In this document: positions 51,563 through 60,152 of the stretch, piece after piece
Layout of the letters: the number at the start of each line of letters is the position of its first letter
Numbering within the stretch: position 1 is the first letter of the stretch
Assembly: GCF_042610495.1 (NCBI RefSeq)
Contig: NZ_JBHGAP010000001.1
Span: 1,302,001 to 1,366,000, forward strand
Direction of reading: 5' to 3'
From: RU20A sp042610495
Lineage (GTDB): Bacteria > Pseudomonadota > Alphaproteobacteria > Rhizobiales > Rhizobiaceae
DNA length: 64,000 bases
Position numbers and translations under genes: made by a program
Notes under the pieces: model-generated
Databases searched by the model: none
Told to the model about the DNA's origin: nothing
The model's input: only the letters and a program-made list of their open reading frames with translations

Positions 51563-52177
51563 ATGAGCAAAGCTTCTTACGAGCTCAAGGCCGAGACGCG
51601 CGAACGGGTCGGTAAGGGGTCCTCCCGTGAACTTCGTCGCAACGGTCTTATTCCCGCTGTCATCTATGGTGACAAGCAGGCCCCTGTCTCCATCGCGATT
51701 TCCACCAAGGACGTCACGCAGCGCATCCACGCCGGCGGCTTCCTGACGACGGTCGCCGTCATCGACGTCGCTGGCGAAAAGATCCGCGTCCTGCCGAAGG
51801 ACTACCAGCTGGATCCGGTCCGCGATTTCACGATGCACGTCGACTTCCTGCGCGTGTCGAAGAACAGCACGGTCACCGTCGAAGTTCCGGTCCACTTCAT
51901 CAATGAAGAGAAGGCACCGGGCATCAAGGAAGGCGGCGTTCTCAACATCGTTCGTCACGCCGTTGAACTCGTCGTGTCCGCCGACGACATTCCGGAATCG
52001 CTGACGGCCGATCTCGCCGGCCTGAAGATCGGCGACGGCATCCACATCTCCAACATCAAGCTGCCGGCAGGCGCCGCACCGACGATCACCGACCGTGACT
52101 TCACGATCGCCACGATCGCCGCTCCTGATGTTCTGGAAGACGAAGCGACCGAAGAAGAAGGCGCGAAGGAAGAGTAA
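51563..52177 (+). CDS. rplY: 50S ribosomal protein L25 / Ctc family
   Basis: The 204-residue protein has the two-domain TL5/Ctc form of L25: the 5S-rRNA-binding N-terminal domain (about 1-95; ELKAETRERVGKGSSRELRR, GLIPAVIYGD) and a C-terminal beta domain (about 96-190; ending ITDRDFTIATIAAPDVLE) followed by an acidic tail. It binds 5S rRNA in the large subunit. The ATG at 51563 has AAAGG upstream. A strong terminator follows. The usual downstream neighbour pth is here separated by two inserted genes. Confidence 0.94.
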   Translation: MSKASYELKAETRERVGKGSSRELRRNGLIPAVIYGDKQAPVSIAISTKDVTQRIHAGGFLTTVAVIDVAGEKIRVLPKDYQLDPVRDFTMHVDFLRVSKNSTVTVEVPVHFINEEKAPGIKEGGVLNIVRHAVELVVSADDIPESLTADLAGLKIGDGIHISNIKLPAGAAPTITDRDFTIATIAAPDVLEDEATEEEGAKEE

Positions 52178-52205
52178 ACTCTTATCGCTGACGAAAGACT
52201 TTTGG

Positions 52206-52235
52206 AGCCCGTCCGGCATCGCCGGGCGGGCTTTT
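52206..52235 (+). terminator. Intrinsic terminator of rplY
   Basis: A 12-pair stem (AGCCCGTCCGGC / GCCGGGCGGGCT, with one T-G pair), three-base loop and TTTT. Confidence 0.8.
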
Positions 52236-52416
52236 CGTTGCCGGCATGTCAGGGCTGTTTATCGAACGAAAACAGCGGCCCGCATCGAACGGGCAGACAG
52301 CGATGCCGGAGGTGTGTGGTGACTTTTCAATAACATTTAAGCTTTTCATGATGTCCTCGGAGCAACCGGGCCGACGAGCTGGTCCGAGAGCAGGGAAACC
52401 TGCGCTTTTGGGGCGG

Positions 52417-54831
52417 ATGACTATGCATTCGGTGGAAAACCGTTTTCTGACGATCGTGACGGCGACGACGCTTCTGGTGGTGGTGCCGCTTCTGGCCGTC
52501 TATTTCATGCTGACATCCGAACGTATCGTTCGCGAGCGCATGAATTCGGTGGACGTTCTGATCGGAACCGCGACCCAGTCGCTCGGCAAGCCGGTCTGGG
52601 ATCTCGACAGCCAGAGCGTCAGCCGCATCGCCAATTCGCTTCTTCTCGATGACGTCGTGACGGCCGTATCGATCCGCGATACCTCCGGCGTCATTTCCGT
52701 CAATGCCAGCAATGCGCAGGACGAGGCAGCCACCCGCCGCGAGAGCAAGATCGTCACGCGTGACATCAACTATGTCGACCGCGACGGCTCGCGCAAGATC
52801 GGCACGCTCACCCTGACGATCGACCAGCATGCAACCCATGCCGGATTCGAGAAGGACGAGATCAGCATGCTCGCCGTGCTGTTGCTCTCCGTCGGCGTCG
52901 TCTTTGCCGCCGCTGTGATCTGCAACCGGTTGATCGTGATGCGTCCCCTCAACCGCCTGACCGCGGCCATCGAGGCGACGGACCAGCTGAGCTCGCGCCG
53001 CCGCGTCGACTGGCACTCCCGCGACGAGATGGGCGCGCTCGCCGCAAGCTTCAACCGCATGCAGGACAAGCTGGAGCGCGAGGAACTGGAACTCAAACGC
53101 GCGCACGACCGCGCGACCGAAATCTACAACGGCACGCCGGCCATGCTCTTCTCGCTCGACAGCCTGGATCGCATCACCGCCGTCAGCGATTACTGGCTGG
53201 CGGCCACCGGCTACAGCCGCGAAAACGTCATCGGCCGCTCCTTCCTGGAACTCCTCGATCCGCAGTCCCATGACATCTACCGCGACCGCACCGGCAGGCC
53301 CGACGACAAGGGCGGCACGACCTGCGAGGTAACGCTGCCGCTGCGCAAGGCAGACGGCACCTGGATGACGGTGCTGATCCTGGAAACGACCGGCCCGGCA
53401 GACCACAGCGAATTGAACTCGCTGTCGGTGATGACCGACGTCACGGCCCTCAAGGAGGCCGAAAGCCGCAACCTGTCCCTCGCCATCACCGACCATCTGA
53501 CGGGCCAGCTGAACCGCCAGGGCTTCGAGGCGGCCCTTCACAAGGCGATCCGCACCGCCGATGAAAGCGGCGAGCAGCTTGCCTGCCTCTTCATTGACCT
53601 CGACCGCTTCAAATGGATCAACGACAACCTTGGCCATGCCGCGGGCGACGACCTCCTGCGCAAGGTGGTGGAACGCAGCCGCGAGCATCTGCGCGACAAG
53701 GATATCATGGCGCGCCTCGGCGGTGACGAGTTCGCCATCCTGATCACGGCGCCCCGGGCCCAGACGATCGCCGGCGAGATCGGCGAGCGGGTCTGTGCCG
53801 CCCTGCGGAACCCGTTCAACCTGCGCGGCACCGAAGTCGGCATCAGCGCCAGCATGGGCATGGCGATCTACCCGCTGCAGGCCGACAGTTCCGCCGACCT
53901 CATCCTCAAGGCCGACATGGCCATGTACGACCGCAAGCGCGCCGGCAAGAACGGCCTGTGCATCTTCGACAGCTCCATGCTGGACGACGCCCGCGAGCGC
54001 CACGAACTGGAGCAGAGCATCGAGGCAGCGCTGCGAAACGACTGGGTCGAGACGCATCTGCAGCCGATCATCAGCCTGCGCAACGGCATGATTGCCGGCT
54101 TCGAGGCGCTGATGCGCATCAAGCATCCCGAACGCGGCCTGATCGCCCCCGGCAAGATCATCGAGATCGCCGAAGAGAACGGTTCGATCGGCCGCATCGG
54201 CGAACGCGTCATGGAACAGTCGATCGCCCATCTCGCCCGGATATCGGAACTGGAAGGCACCGAGGAGACCTACCTCGCGATCAACTTCTCGCCGCTGCAG
54301 TTCGACATCAGCCTGCCGAGCCGGCTCGCGGCACTTCTGCTGCGCCACCACATTGCCCCGAAGCGCATCGTGATCGAAATCACCGAGGCGGTGCTGATGC
54401 TCGACAATCCCGACGTGCACGCCGTTCTTGCCCAGCTCAGCGAGTTCGGCTGCCAGATCGCGCTGGACGACTTCGGCACCGGCTACTCCTCGCTAAGCTA
54501 TCTCAGCCGCTTCCCGGTCGATATCGTCAAGGTCGACCAGTCCTTCACCCGGTCGCTGACGATCGGCAACAGCGATGCGCGCCGCAAGAGCCGCATGCTG
54601 ATCAAGGGCATCAGAACCATCTCCCACCAGATGGGCTGTTCCGTAGTGGCAGAGGGCGTGGAGACGGCCGAACAGGCCGAAGTCCTCGGCAAGCTCGGCA
54701 TCGACTTCGGCCAGGGTTACCTCTTCGCACGCCCGCTCGACATCAACAGCACGATGGCCATGCTCGAAAGTGATTCCGAAGCCAAGGAATCGCATCATGA
54801 CACCGCCCACCTCAACGTGGAGAGCGCATGA
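52417..54831 (+). CDS. Membrane-bound GGDEF-EAL protein (c-di-GMP turnover) with HAMP and PAS
   Basis: The 804-residue protein has two transmembrane helices (about 10-30 and 150-172) around a periplasmic domain of about 120 residues, a HAMP domain, a PAS domain (about 235-345), a GGDEF domain and an EAL domain. The diguanylate cyclase motif GGDEF (435-439) is intact, with an I-site RDKD five residues before it. The EAL domain has its catalytic set: EAL (563-565), NFSPLQFD, EITEA, LDDFGTGYSS, KVDQSF, AEGVET and QGYLFARPL. Both activities may therefore be present. The start is uncertain: ATG codons at 52417 and 52423 are preceded by GGGGCGG, and the frame is open to 52246. The stop overlaps a binding-protein gene by four bases. 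Confidence 0.9.
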   Translation: MTMHSVENRFLTIVTATTLLVVVPLLAVYFMLTSERIVRERMNSVDVLIGTATQSLGKPVWDLDSQSVSRIANSLLLDDVVTAVSIRDTSGVISVNASNAQDEAATRRESKIVTRDINYVDRDGSRKIGTLTLTIDQHATHAGFEKDEISMLAVLLLSVGVVFAAAVICNRLIVMRPLNRLTAAIEATDQLSSRRRVDWHSRDEMGALAASFNRMQDKLEREELELKRAHDRATEIYNGTPAMLFSLDSLDRITAVSDYWLAATGYSRENVIGRSFLELLDPQSHDIYRDRTGRPDDKGGTTCEVTLPLRKADGTWMTVLILETTGPADHSELNSLSVMTDVTALKEAESRNLSLAITDHLTGQLNRQGFEAALHKAIRTADESGEQLACLFIDLDRFKWINDNLGHAAGDDLLRKVVERSREHLRDKDIMARLGGDEFAILITAPRAQTIAGEIGERVCAALRNPFNLRGTEVGISASMGMAIYPLQADSSADLILKADMAMYDRKRAGKNGLCIFDSSMLDDARERHELEQSIEAALRNDWVETHLQPIISLRNGMIAGFEALMRIKHPERGLIAPGKIIEIAEENGSIGRIGERVMEQSIAHLARISELEGTEETYLAINFSPLQFDISLPSRLAALLLRHHIAPKRIVIEITEAVLMLDNPDVHAVLAQLSEFGCQIALDDFGTGYSSLSYLSRFPVDIVKVDQSFTRSLTIGNSDARRKSRMLIKGIRTISHQMGCSVVAEGVETAEQAEVLGKLGIDFGQGYLFARPLDINSTMAMLESDSEAKESHHDTAHLNVESA

Positions 54832-55547
54832 AACGCCTCGCCGTCTTCTTTCTCCTGCTGATGGCCGCCAAGGCCGAGGCCAATCCGCGCCTGACCTTCG
54901 TGACGCAGGAATACTACCCCCTCGCCTTCACGCGGGACGGCCACATGCAGGGCAGCATGGTGGATCAGATCAGGATCATCACCCACGAAGCCGGCGTTGC
55001 CGGATCGATCGAAATCATCCCTTGGGCGCGGGCCTATTCACTCGCGCTCGCCGAAGACGATCATTGTGTCTTCGGCGCAGCCCACACGCCCAAGCGGGAC
55101 GCCCTCTTCAAATGGGTTGAGCCGCTGGATGAAGACATTGCAAGCCTCGTGCGCCTGTCGGACGGAGCGCCCGCACCCACCTCGCCCGAGGACGCGAAGA
55201 CGCGCCGCATCGGCGTTCAGCGGGGCGATTTCGCAAGCGAGATCCTTGCGGCCGAGAACTTCACCAATCTCGATGTCTCGACCGATTTCGAAACCACGCT
55301 CAGAAAGCTCGACAATGGCCGCATCGACATGACCGTCATGGCCGACGGCATGATCGAGAACGCGAGGAAGCAGCGCCCCAAGCTCGAGAAAGTCATGCCG
55401 ATCGTTCGCAGCACTTTCGGAATGGCCTGCAACAAGGCTGTCGACGACGAGGTCATCGCCCGCCTCAACACCGCACTCGGCCGCCTGATCGCGGATGGGC
55501 GACAGAACCAGATCCTGGACCGCTACGGAATGGGCAATGCCCGCTAA
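54828..55547 (+). CDS. Periplasmic solute-binding protein (SBP_bac_3-like)
   Basis: The 239-residue protein has a signal peptide (MKRLAVFFLLLMAAKAEA) and a family-3 solute-binding fold: TFVTQEYYPLAFTRDGHMQGS at the start, the hinge-like RIGVQRGDFASEILAA, and FETTLRKLDNGRIDMTVM. No ABC permease or ATPase gene is nearby. Its ATG overlaps the stop codon of the GGDEF-EAL gene (ATGA), so the two are co-translated. The likely role is a ligand-sensing partner that contacts the periplasmic domain of the GGDEF-EAL protein; the ligand is probably a small amino acid-like compound, by family only. Confidence 0.85.
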   Translation: MKRLAVFFLLLMAAKAEANPRLTFVTQEYYPLAFTRDGHMQGSMVDQIRIITHEAGVAGSIEIIPWARAYSLALAEDDHCVFGAAHTPKRDALFKWVEPLDEDIASLVRLSDGAPAPTSPEDAKTRRIGVQRGDFASEILAAENFTNLDVSTDFETTLRKLDNGRIDMTVMADGMIENARKQRPKLEKVMPIVRSTFGMACNKAVDDEVIARLNTALGRLIADGRQNQILDRYGMGNAR

Positions 55548-55681
55548 ATTGCGAAGACTCTGAAAATCGCGCCGGGGCGACCGCCTTATTTCCGCGCTAC
55601 TGCCCGTGTTTTGACGCAAGCCGTTGATCCCGTGCGTGGCTTCTGCCACAGCAATGCGCAGAAAAGTGCGAAAGAAGTGAC

Positions 55682-56425
55682 ATGAAGATCATCGTCGGCC
55701 TTGGCAATCCCGGCCCGAAATATGCGGGCAACCGGCACAATATCGGCTTCATGGCCGTGGACGCACTGCATCGCCGCCATGCCTTCGGCCCGTGGACGCG
55801 CAAGTTCAAGGCCGAGATCGCCGAAGGGGAACTCGCCGGCGAGAAGATCCTGCTCGTGAAACCCCAGACCTACATGAACGTCTCGGGCGAATCCGTCGGC
55901 GAAGCCATGCGCTTCTACAAGCTGACGCCGGCCGACATCATCGCCGTCTATGACGAGCTCGATCTTGCGCCCGGCCGCGCCCGGCTGAAGACAGGCGGCG
56001 GTCATGGCGGGCACAACGGCATCAAGTCACTCGATGCCCATTGCGGCAAGGACTACCGTCGCCTGCGCCTTGGCATCGGCCACCCGGGCGCCAAGGAGCT
56101 CGTCAACGGCCATGTGCTCGGCGATTTCGCCAAGTCCGATGCCGCCTGGCTGGAGCCCCTGCTGGATGCGCTGGCGGACAATGCCGACCTGCTGGTGAAG
56201 GGGCTCGACTCGCAGTTCCTGAACAAGCTGGCAATCGCCACCGGCGCGCCGGCCGAGCCGGATCAGCCCGCGCGGCCGAAGCCGCCCGCAGCCCCCTCCT
56301 CACCGAAGCCTGGCGGCAAGTCCCACATCCGGCAGGCGCGGCCTGACGTTCCGAAGATGCTGCCGACGACCGGCCCGATGGCCGACATGCTCAAGCGGAT
56401 GTTTTCGAAGACCGAGGACAAGTAG
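55682..56425 (+). CDS. pth: Peptidyl-tRNA hydrolase
   Basis: The 247-residue enzyme has the Pth core with the catalytic histidine in NRHNIGFMAVDAL and the conserved LVKPQTYMNVSGESV, IAVYDELDLAPGRARL and GGHGGHNGIKS. It cleaves peptidyl-tRNA released from stalled ribosomes. The C-terminal 50 residues are a Pro/Lys-rich extension beyond the usual 190 residues, ending in MADMLKRMFSKTEDK; such tails are known in rhizobial Pth. It is convergent with clpS and separated from rplY by the GGDEF-EAL pair. Confidence 0.94.
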   Translation: MKIIVGLGNPGPKYAGNRHNIGFMAVDALHRRHAFGPWTRKFKAEIAEGELAGEKILLVKPQTYMNVSGESVGEAMRFYKLTPADIIAVYDELDLAPGRARLKTGGGHGGHNGIKSLDAHCGKDYRRLRLGIGHPGAKELVNGHVLGDFAKSDAAWLEPLLDALADNADLLVKGLDSQFLNKLAIATGAPAEPDQPARPKPPAAPSSPKPGGKSHIRQARPDVPKMLPTTGPMADMLKRMFSKTEDK

Positions 56426-56448
56426 GCGCGCGACCTGCCCCCGGCACC

Positions 56449-56760
56449 CTACTCCTCGGGCTCGGCCTTCAGCATGAGCGGAAAGCCCGCTTCCTTGGCG
56501 AGATCCATGGCCTCGGCCACCTTCGTCTCGGCAATATCCTTGGCGCAGACCACCACGACGGCGGAACCGAGCTTGTGCGCCGTCATCATCACCCGGTAGC
56601 CCGCCTCGTTCGACATGCGGAAGACGACCTTCAGCACCACCGTCACGAATTCGCGCGGCGTATAGTCGTCATTGTAGAGAATGACCTTGTAGAGACGTGG
56701 CCGTTCGAGCTTCGGCTTCGTCACGGTTTTCGGTTTGAGGGCGATGTCCTTGTCGCTCAT
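56449..56760 (-). CDS. clpS2: ATP-dependent Clp protease adaptor ClpS2
   Basis: The 103-residue adaptor has the ClpS core YKVILYNDDYTPREFVTVVL, with the Asn-Asp pair that binds N-terminal residues, and VMMTAHKLGSAVVVVCAKDIAETKV. The short N-terminus (MSDKDIALKPKTVTKPKLERP) and overall sequence are those of the second ClpS of alphaproteobacteria; ClpS2 of Agrobacterium has a narrower N-degron choice than ClpS1. It delivers N-end-rule substrates to ClpAP. The start at 56760 is chosen by homology; an ATG five codons upstream lacks a better site. It lies between pth and ychF. Confidence 0.9.
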   Translation of the reverse strand: MSDKDIALKPKTVTKPKLERPRLYKVILYNDDYTPREFVTVVLKVVFRMSNEAGYRVMMTAHKLGSAVVVVCAKDIAETKVAEAMDLAKEAGFPLMLKAEPEE

Positions 56761-56987
56761 CCCTGGGTCGTCCATTCGTGTCGCATGCCGGTTTGGTCCG
56801 CCTGCCGCTCCGCGTGCAGCGCAGGGCGCTTTTCGCGGCAGATGTGAGGTACTCCGTTGATATGGGCCTTGCAAGCGCTTGCGGCAAGCGCCCACGCACC
56901 CCGCTGCAGGCGCCGAGGCTTGACCCGCCCGGCCGTTTCGACCATAGCGGGCCCAACCAGTGTCTTCAGGATCAAGAGGCCTCCCCC

Positions 56988-58091
56988 ATGGGTTTCAAAT
57001 GCGGTATCGTCGGCCTGCCGAATGTCGGCAAGTCGACCCTTTTCAACGCGCTGACAAAGACGGCCGCCGCCCAGGCCGCCAACTATCCGTTCTGCACCAT
57101 CGAGCCGAACACCGGCGAAGTGGCCGTGCCGGATGCGCGCATGGCCAAGCTCGCGGCAATCGCCGGCTCGAAGGAAATCATCCCCACCCGCATCTCCTTC
57201 GTCGATATCGCCGGCCTGGTGCGCGGCGCCTCCAAGGGTGAAGGTCTCGGCAACAAGTTCCTCGCCAATATCCGCGAAGTCGATGCCATCGTGCACGTGC
57301 TGCGCTGCTTCGAAGACACCGACATCACCCATGTCGAAGGCCGCATCGACCCGGTCGGCGATGCCGAGACGATCGAGACCGAGCTGATGCTCGCCGACCT
57401 CGAAAGCCTCGAGCGCCGCGTCGAACAGACCCGCAAGCGTGCCGCCAGCAAGGACAAGGAAAGCCTTGCCAACCTGCCCGTCATGGAAGCCGTCATCAAG
57501 CTGCTCAACGAGGGCAAGCCGGCCCGCCTGCTGCTGAAGACGCTCGCCACCGACGACATCGCCATCCTCAAGGGTCTCAACCTCCTGACCTCGCATCCCG
57601 TGCTCTATGTCTGCAACGTCGCCGAAGGTGACGCCGCGACGGGCAACAAGCACACGGAAGCCGTCGCCGCCATGGCCGCGGCCCAGGGTGCGGAATGCGT
57701 CATCATCTCCGCCGCCATCGAGGCCGAAGTCGCCCAGTTGCCGGAAGACGAAGCCACGGAATTCCTCTCCGCCCTCGGGCTGGAGGAAGCGGGCCTCGAC
57801 CGCCTGATCCGCGCCGGCTATCACCTGCTCGACCTCATCACCTATTTTACGGTCGGCCCCAAGGAATGCCGCGCCTGGACGATCGTGCGCGGCACCAAGG
57901 CGCCCGCCGCCGCCGGCGTCATCCATTCGGATTTCGAGCGCGGCTTCATCCGCGCTTTCACGATCGGCTATGACGACTACATCGCCTACAAGGGCGAAGT
58001 CGGCGCCAAGGAAGCCGGCAAGGGCCGCGACGAAGGCAAGGAATACGTGGTCTGCGACGGCGACGTCATCCACTTCCGCTTCAACACCTGA
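56988..58091 (+). CDS. ychF: Redox-regulated P-loop ATPase/GTPase YchF
   Basis: The 367-residue protein has the Obg-family P-loop GLPNVGKSTLFNALT, the switch and Walker B region ISFVDIAGLVRGASKGEGLGN, the NxxE variant HPVLYVCNVAEGD in place of NKxD (typical of YchF, which prefers ATP), a coiled-coil insert and the C-terminal TGS domain (YFTVGPKECRAWTIVRG). YchF binds ribosomes and affects oxidative stress. The ATG at 56988 gives the normal start MGFKCGIVG; the frame is open upstream without similarity. Confidence 0.95.
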   Translation: MGFKCGIVGLPNVGKSTLFNALTKTAAAQAANYPFCTIEPNTGEVAVPDARMAKLAAIAGSKEIIPTRISFVDIAGLVRGASKGEGLGNKFLANIREVDAIVHVLRCFEDTDITHVEGRIDPVGDAETIETELMLADLESLERRVEQTRKRAASKDKESLANLPVMEAVIKLLNEGKPARLLLKTLATDDIAILKGLNLLTSHPVLYVCNVAEGDAATGNKHTEAVAAMAAAQGAECVIISAAIEAEVAQLPEDEATEFLSALGLEEAGLDRLIRAGYHLLDLITYFTVGPKECRAWTIVRGTKAPAAAGVIHSDFERGFIRAFTIGYDDYIAYKGEVGAKEAGKGRDEGKEYVVCDGDVIHFRFNT

Positions 58092-58219
58092 TCAGGCCTC
58101 TGCCGCACGGAAGCGGTGGAGATCGGCCGGCGGCGCTTGAAATCGCCGGCCACGCCACCATTCTTCGGTCAGCAGTGAGGCACGCCCGAAAAGGGCAGCC
58201 CGACAAGGGGAGGACGGGG

Positions 58220-58687
58220 ATGAGCGCCACGCTCATGTTCGAGGATTTCACGCCCGGCAAGCGTTTCGATTACCAGCCGCATACGGTCACCGCCGACGAG
58301 GTTGTGGCCTTTGCGATGGAGTTCGATCCGCAGCCCATGCATCTCGACGAAGAGGCCGGCCGACGCTCCATCCTCGGCGGCCTTTCGGCGTCGGGCTGGC
58401 ATACCTGCGCCATGGTCATGCGCATGATGTGCGACAGTTTCGTCGGCCGCTCCACCTCGCAAGGTTCGCCCGGCATCGACAGCATGCGCTGGCGCCGCCC
58501 GGTTCTGGCCGGCGATACGTTGTCGGGCCACAGCGAGGTGCTTGAAGCCCGCCTGCTGCGCTCGCGCCCGGGCATTGGCATCGTGCGCTTCCGCAACACG
58601 GTCATGAACCAGCACGGCGAGACCGTGGCAATCTCGGAAGGTCCGATCCTGTTCCGCAGCGCGGCCAAGCAGCAGGTGCATGAATGA
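58220..58687 (+). CDS. MaoC-family (hot-dog) dehydratase
   Basis: The 155-residue protein has the R-hydratase (MaoC) hot-dog fold: FEDFTPGKRFDYQPHTVTAD, the catalytic Asp-His region MEFDPQPMHLDEEAG (D-x-PMH), and SGWHTCAMVMRMM. These enzymes hydrate trans-2-enoyl-CoA. GGGGAGGACGGGG precedes the ATG at 58220. A second MaoC gene follows with a four-base overlap (ATGA), so the pair probably forms a heterodimer. Confidence 0.88.
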   Translation: MSATLMFEDFTPGKRFDYQPHTVTADEVVAFAMEFDPQPMHLDEEAGRRSILGGLSASGWHTCAMVMRMMCDSFVGRSTSQGSPGIDSMRWRRPVLAGDTLSGHSEVLEARLLRSRPGIGIVRFRNTVMNQHGETVAISEGPILFRSAAKQQVHE

Positions 58688-59148
58688 GCTTCGAGGACAT
58701 TTTCCCGCGCGGCGTGAAGGTCGCGCTCGGCCAGCTCACCTATACGCCGGCCGACATCATCCGCTTCGCCACAGCCTTCGATCCGCAGGTCTTCCACCTC
58801 GACGCGGAAAAGGCGCAAGCCTCGCTCTTCGGCGGCCTCTGTGCTTCCGGATGGCATACCACCGCCGGCTGGATGAAATGCTACGTCCGCTTCTGCCAGG
58901 ACGAGGCGCGCCGGCTGGCAGCCGAAGGGCGCGCCCTGCCCCGCATGGGCCCGTCGCCTGGCTTCAAGGATCTGAAATGGCTGAAACCGGTCTATGCCGG
59001 CGACACTATCACCTTCTACCTCACCGCCCATGACCCGGAACCCCAGACCCGCCCCGACCGCCGCATTGCCTGCGGCATCGGAAGCGGCGAGAACCAGAAC
59101 GGCGAAGAGGTGATGCGCTTCGAGAACCGGGTGATCGAGTTCATGTAA
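58684..59148 (+). CDS. MaoC-family (hot-dog) dehydratase, second subunit
   Basis: The 154-residue protein is a paralogue of the preceding gene's product: TYTPADIIRFATAFDPQVFHLD and SGWHTTAGWMKCYVRF align with it, with the same D-x-x-x-H active-site spacing (DPQVFH). Its ATG overlaps the stop of the first gene. Such two-gene MaoC units are common in rhizobia and are usually annotated as (R)-hydratases of fatty-acid or PHB metabolism. The actual acyl-CoA substrate is not known. Confidence 0.88.
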   Translation: MSFEDIFPRGVKVALGQLTYTPADIIRFATAFDPQVFHLDAEKAQASLFGGLCASGWHTTAGWMKCYVRFCQDEARRLAAEGRALPRMGPSPGFKDLKWLKPVYAGDTITFYLTAHDPEPQTRPDRRIACGIGSGENQNGEEVMRFENRVIEFM

Positions 59149-59213
59149 GGGTGGGGGCTGCGCCGCCGCATCGGCTCGCAAGCGAGGCGACTGGCACCAC
59201 GCCCGTTACGCCA

Positions 59214-59762
59214 TCAATGGCCCGGAAACGCGATCAGCGTGCGCACGTTGACGCCGAGCGCCTCGAGCTTGGCACGGCCGCCGAGATCCGGCAGGTCGAT
59301 GACGAAGCAGGCGGCGACGATGTCGGCGCCCATCTGCTGCAGGAGCTTCACGGCGCCCTCGGCCGTACCGCCGGTCGCAATCAGGTCGTCCACGAGGATC
59401 ACCTTTTCGCCGGGCACGATGGCGTCGCGGTGCATTTCCATCTCGTCCACGCCGTATTCCAGGCTGTAGGCGATGCGCACCGTGTCATGCGGCAGCTTGC
59501 CCTTCTTGCGGATCGGCACGAAACCGGCCGAAAGCTGGTGGGCAATCGCGCCGCCGAGGATGAAGCCGCGTGCCTCGATGCCGGCGATCTTGTCGATCTT
59601 CGTGCCGGCATAGGGGTGCACCAGTTCGTCGATGGCGCGGCGGAAGGCACGCGGCTTGCCGAGAAGCGTCGTGATGTCGCGAAACAGGATGCCCGGCTTC
59701 GGATAATCGGCAATCGTGCGGATCGCGGCCATCAGTTCGGCTTCGAGGGGAGAAGACGTCAT
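59214..59762 (-). CDS. apt: Adenine phosphoribosyltransferase
   Basis: The 182-residue enzyme has the PRPP loop VILVDDLIATGGTAEGA and the Apt hallmarks ADYPKPGILFRDITTLL and KIAGIEARGFILGGAIA. It salvages adenine to AMP with PRPP; prs is encoded in this window at 42969-43901. The start at 59762 (MTSSPLEAEL) is of the right length. It is transcribed alone, divergent from the DUF1059 gene and convergent with the MaoC pair. Confidence 0.95.
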   Translation of the reverse strand: MTSSPLEAELMAAIRTIADYPKPGILFRDITTLLGKPRAFRRAIDELVHPYAGTKIDKIAGIEARGFILGGAIAHQLSAGFVPIRKKGKLPHDTVRIAYSLEYGVDEMEMHRDAIVPGEKVILVDDLIATGGTAEGAVKLLQQMGADIVAACFVIDLPDLGGRAKLEALGVNVRTLIAFPGH

Positions 59763-59857
59763 GGGAAAGCGCTGCCTCTGCTGGTCTTTCTGCGGAACAT
59801 TCGGCCGCAAGCCTTAGCATCGCCGGCGGCGTTGCCCAACGCCTTTCTGTCAATGCC

Positions 59858-59882
59858 GGAACCTTTCGAGCACCCCGGAGTT
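59858..59882 (+). promoter_or_regulatory. Candidate ECF (RpoE2/EcfG-like) promoter of the DUF1059 gene
   Basis: GGAAC (59858-59862), 18 bases, then TT (59881-59882), matching the GGAAC-N18/19-TT pattern. It is about 70 bases before the start codon at 59955. Confidence 0.35.
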
Positions 59883-59954
59883 CGACCATGCGGTCGCCGA
59901 AGGAGCGGCCTCACACAGCACGAAACAATGCACGTTCAACCGATGGAGGACATC

Positions 59955-60140
59955 ATGCGCCTTTTCGAATGCGGAACTCTCGTTCCCGGCTGCAACTGGC
60001 ACACCCGCGCCGACAACGAAGCCGAAGTCATCCGCCGCGCCGTCGAGCACATCCGCGAAGCGCACAACGAGCCGATGATTCGCGAGACCATGGTGGAAGC
60101 GATCAAGGCGCGGGTGCGTGACGAGCAGAAGGTGGCGTGA
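59955..60140 (+). CDS. Small DUF1059-family protein
   Basis: The 61-residue protein matches DUF1059: MRLFECGTLVPGCNWHTRAD with two cysteines, then VIRRAVEHIREAHNE. Family members are small, often stress-induced, and of unknown function; the cysteines and histidines suggest metal or redox binding. Of three in-frame ATG codons (59928, 59943, 59955), the last has GGAGG six bases upstream and matches homologues. Confidence 0.82.
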   Translation: MRLFECGTLVPGCNWHTRADNEAEVIRRAVEHIREAHNEPMIRETMVEAIKARVRDEQKVA

Positions 60141-60152
60141 GGCGTCTCTGCC

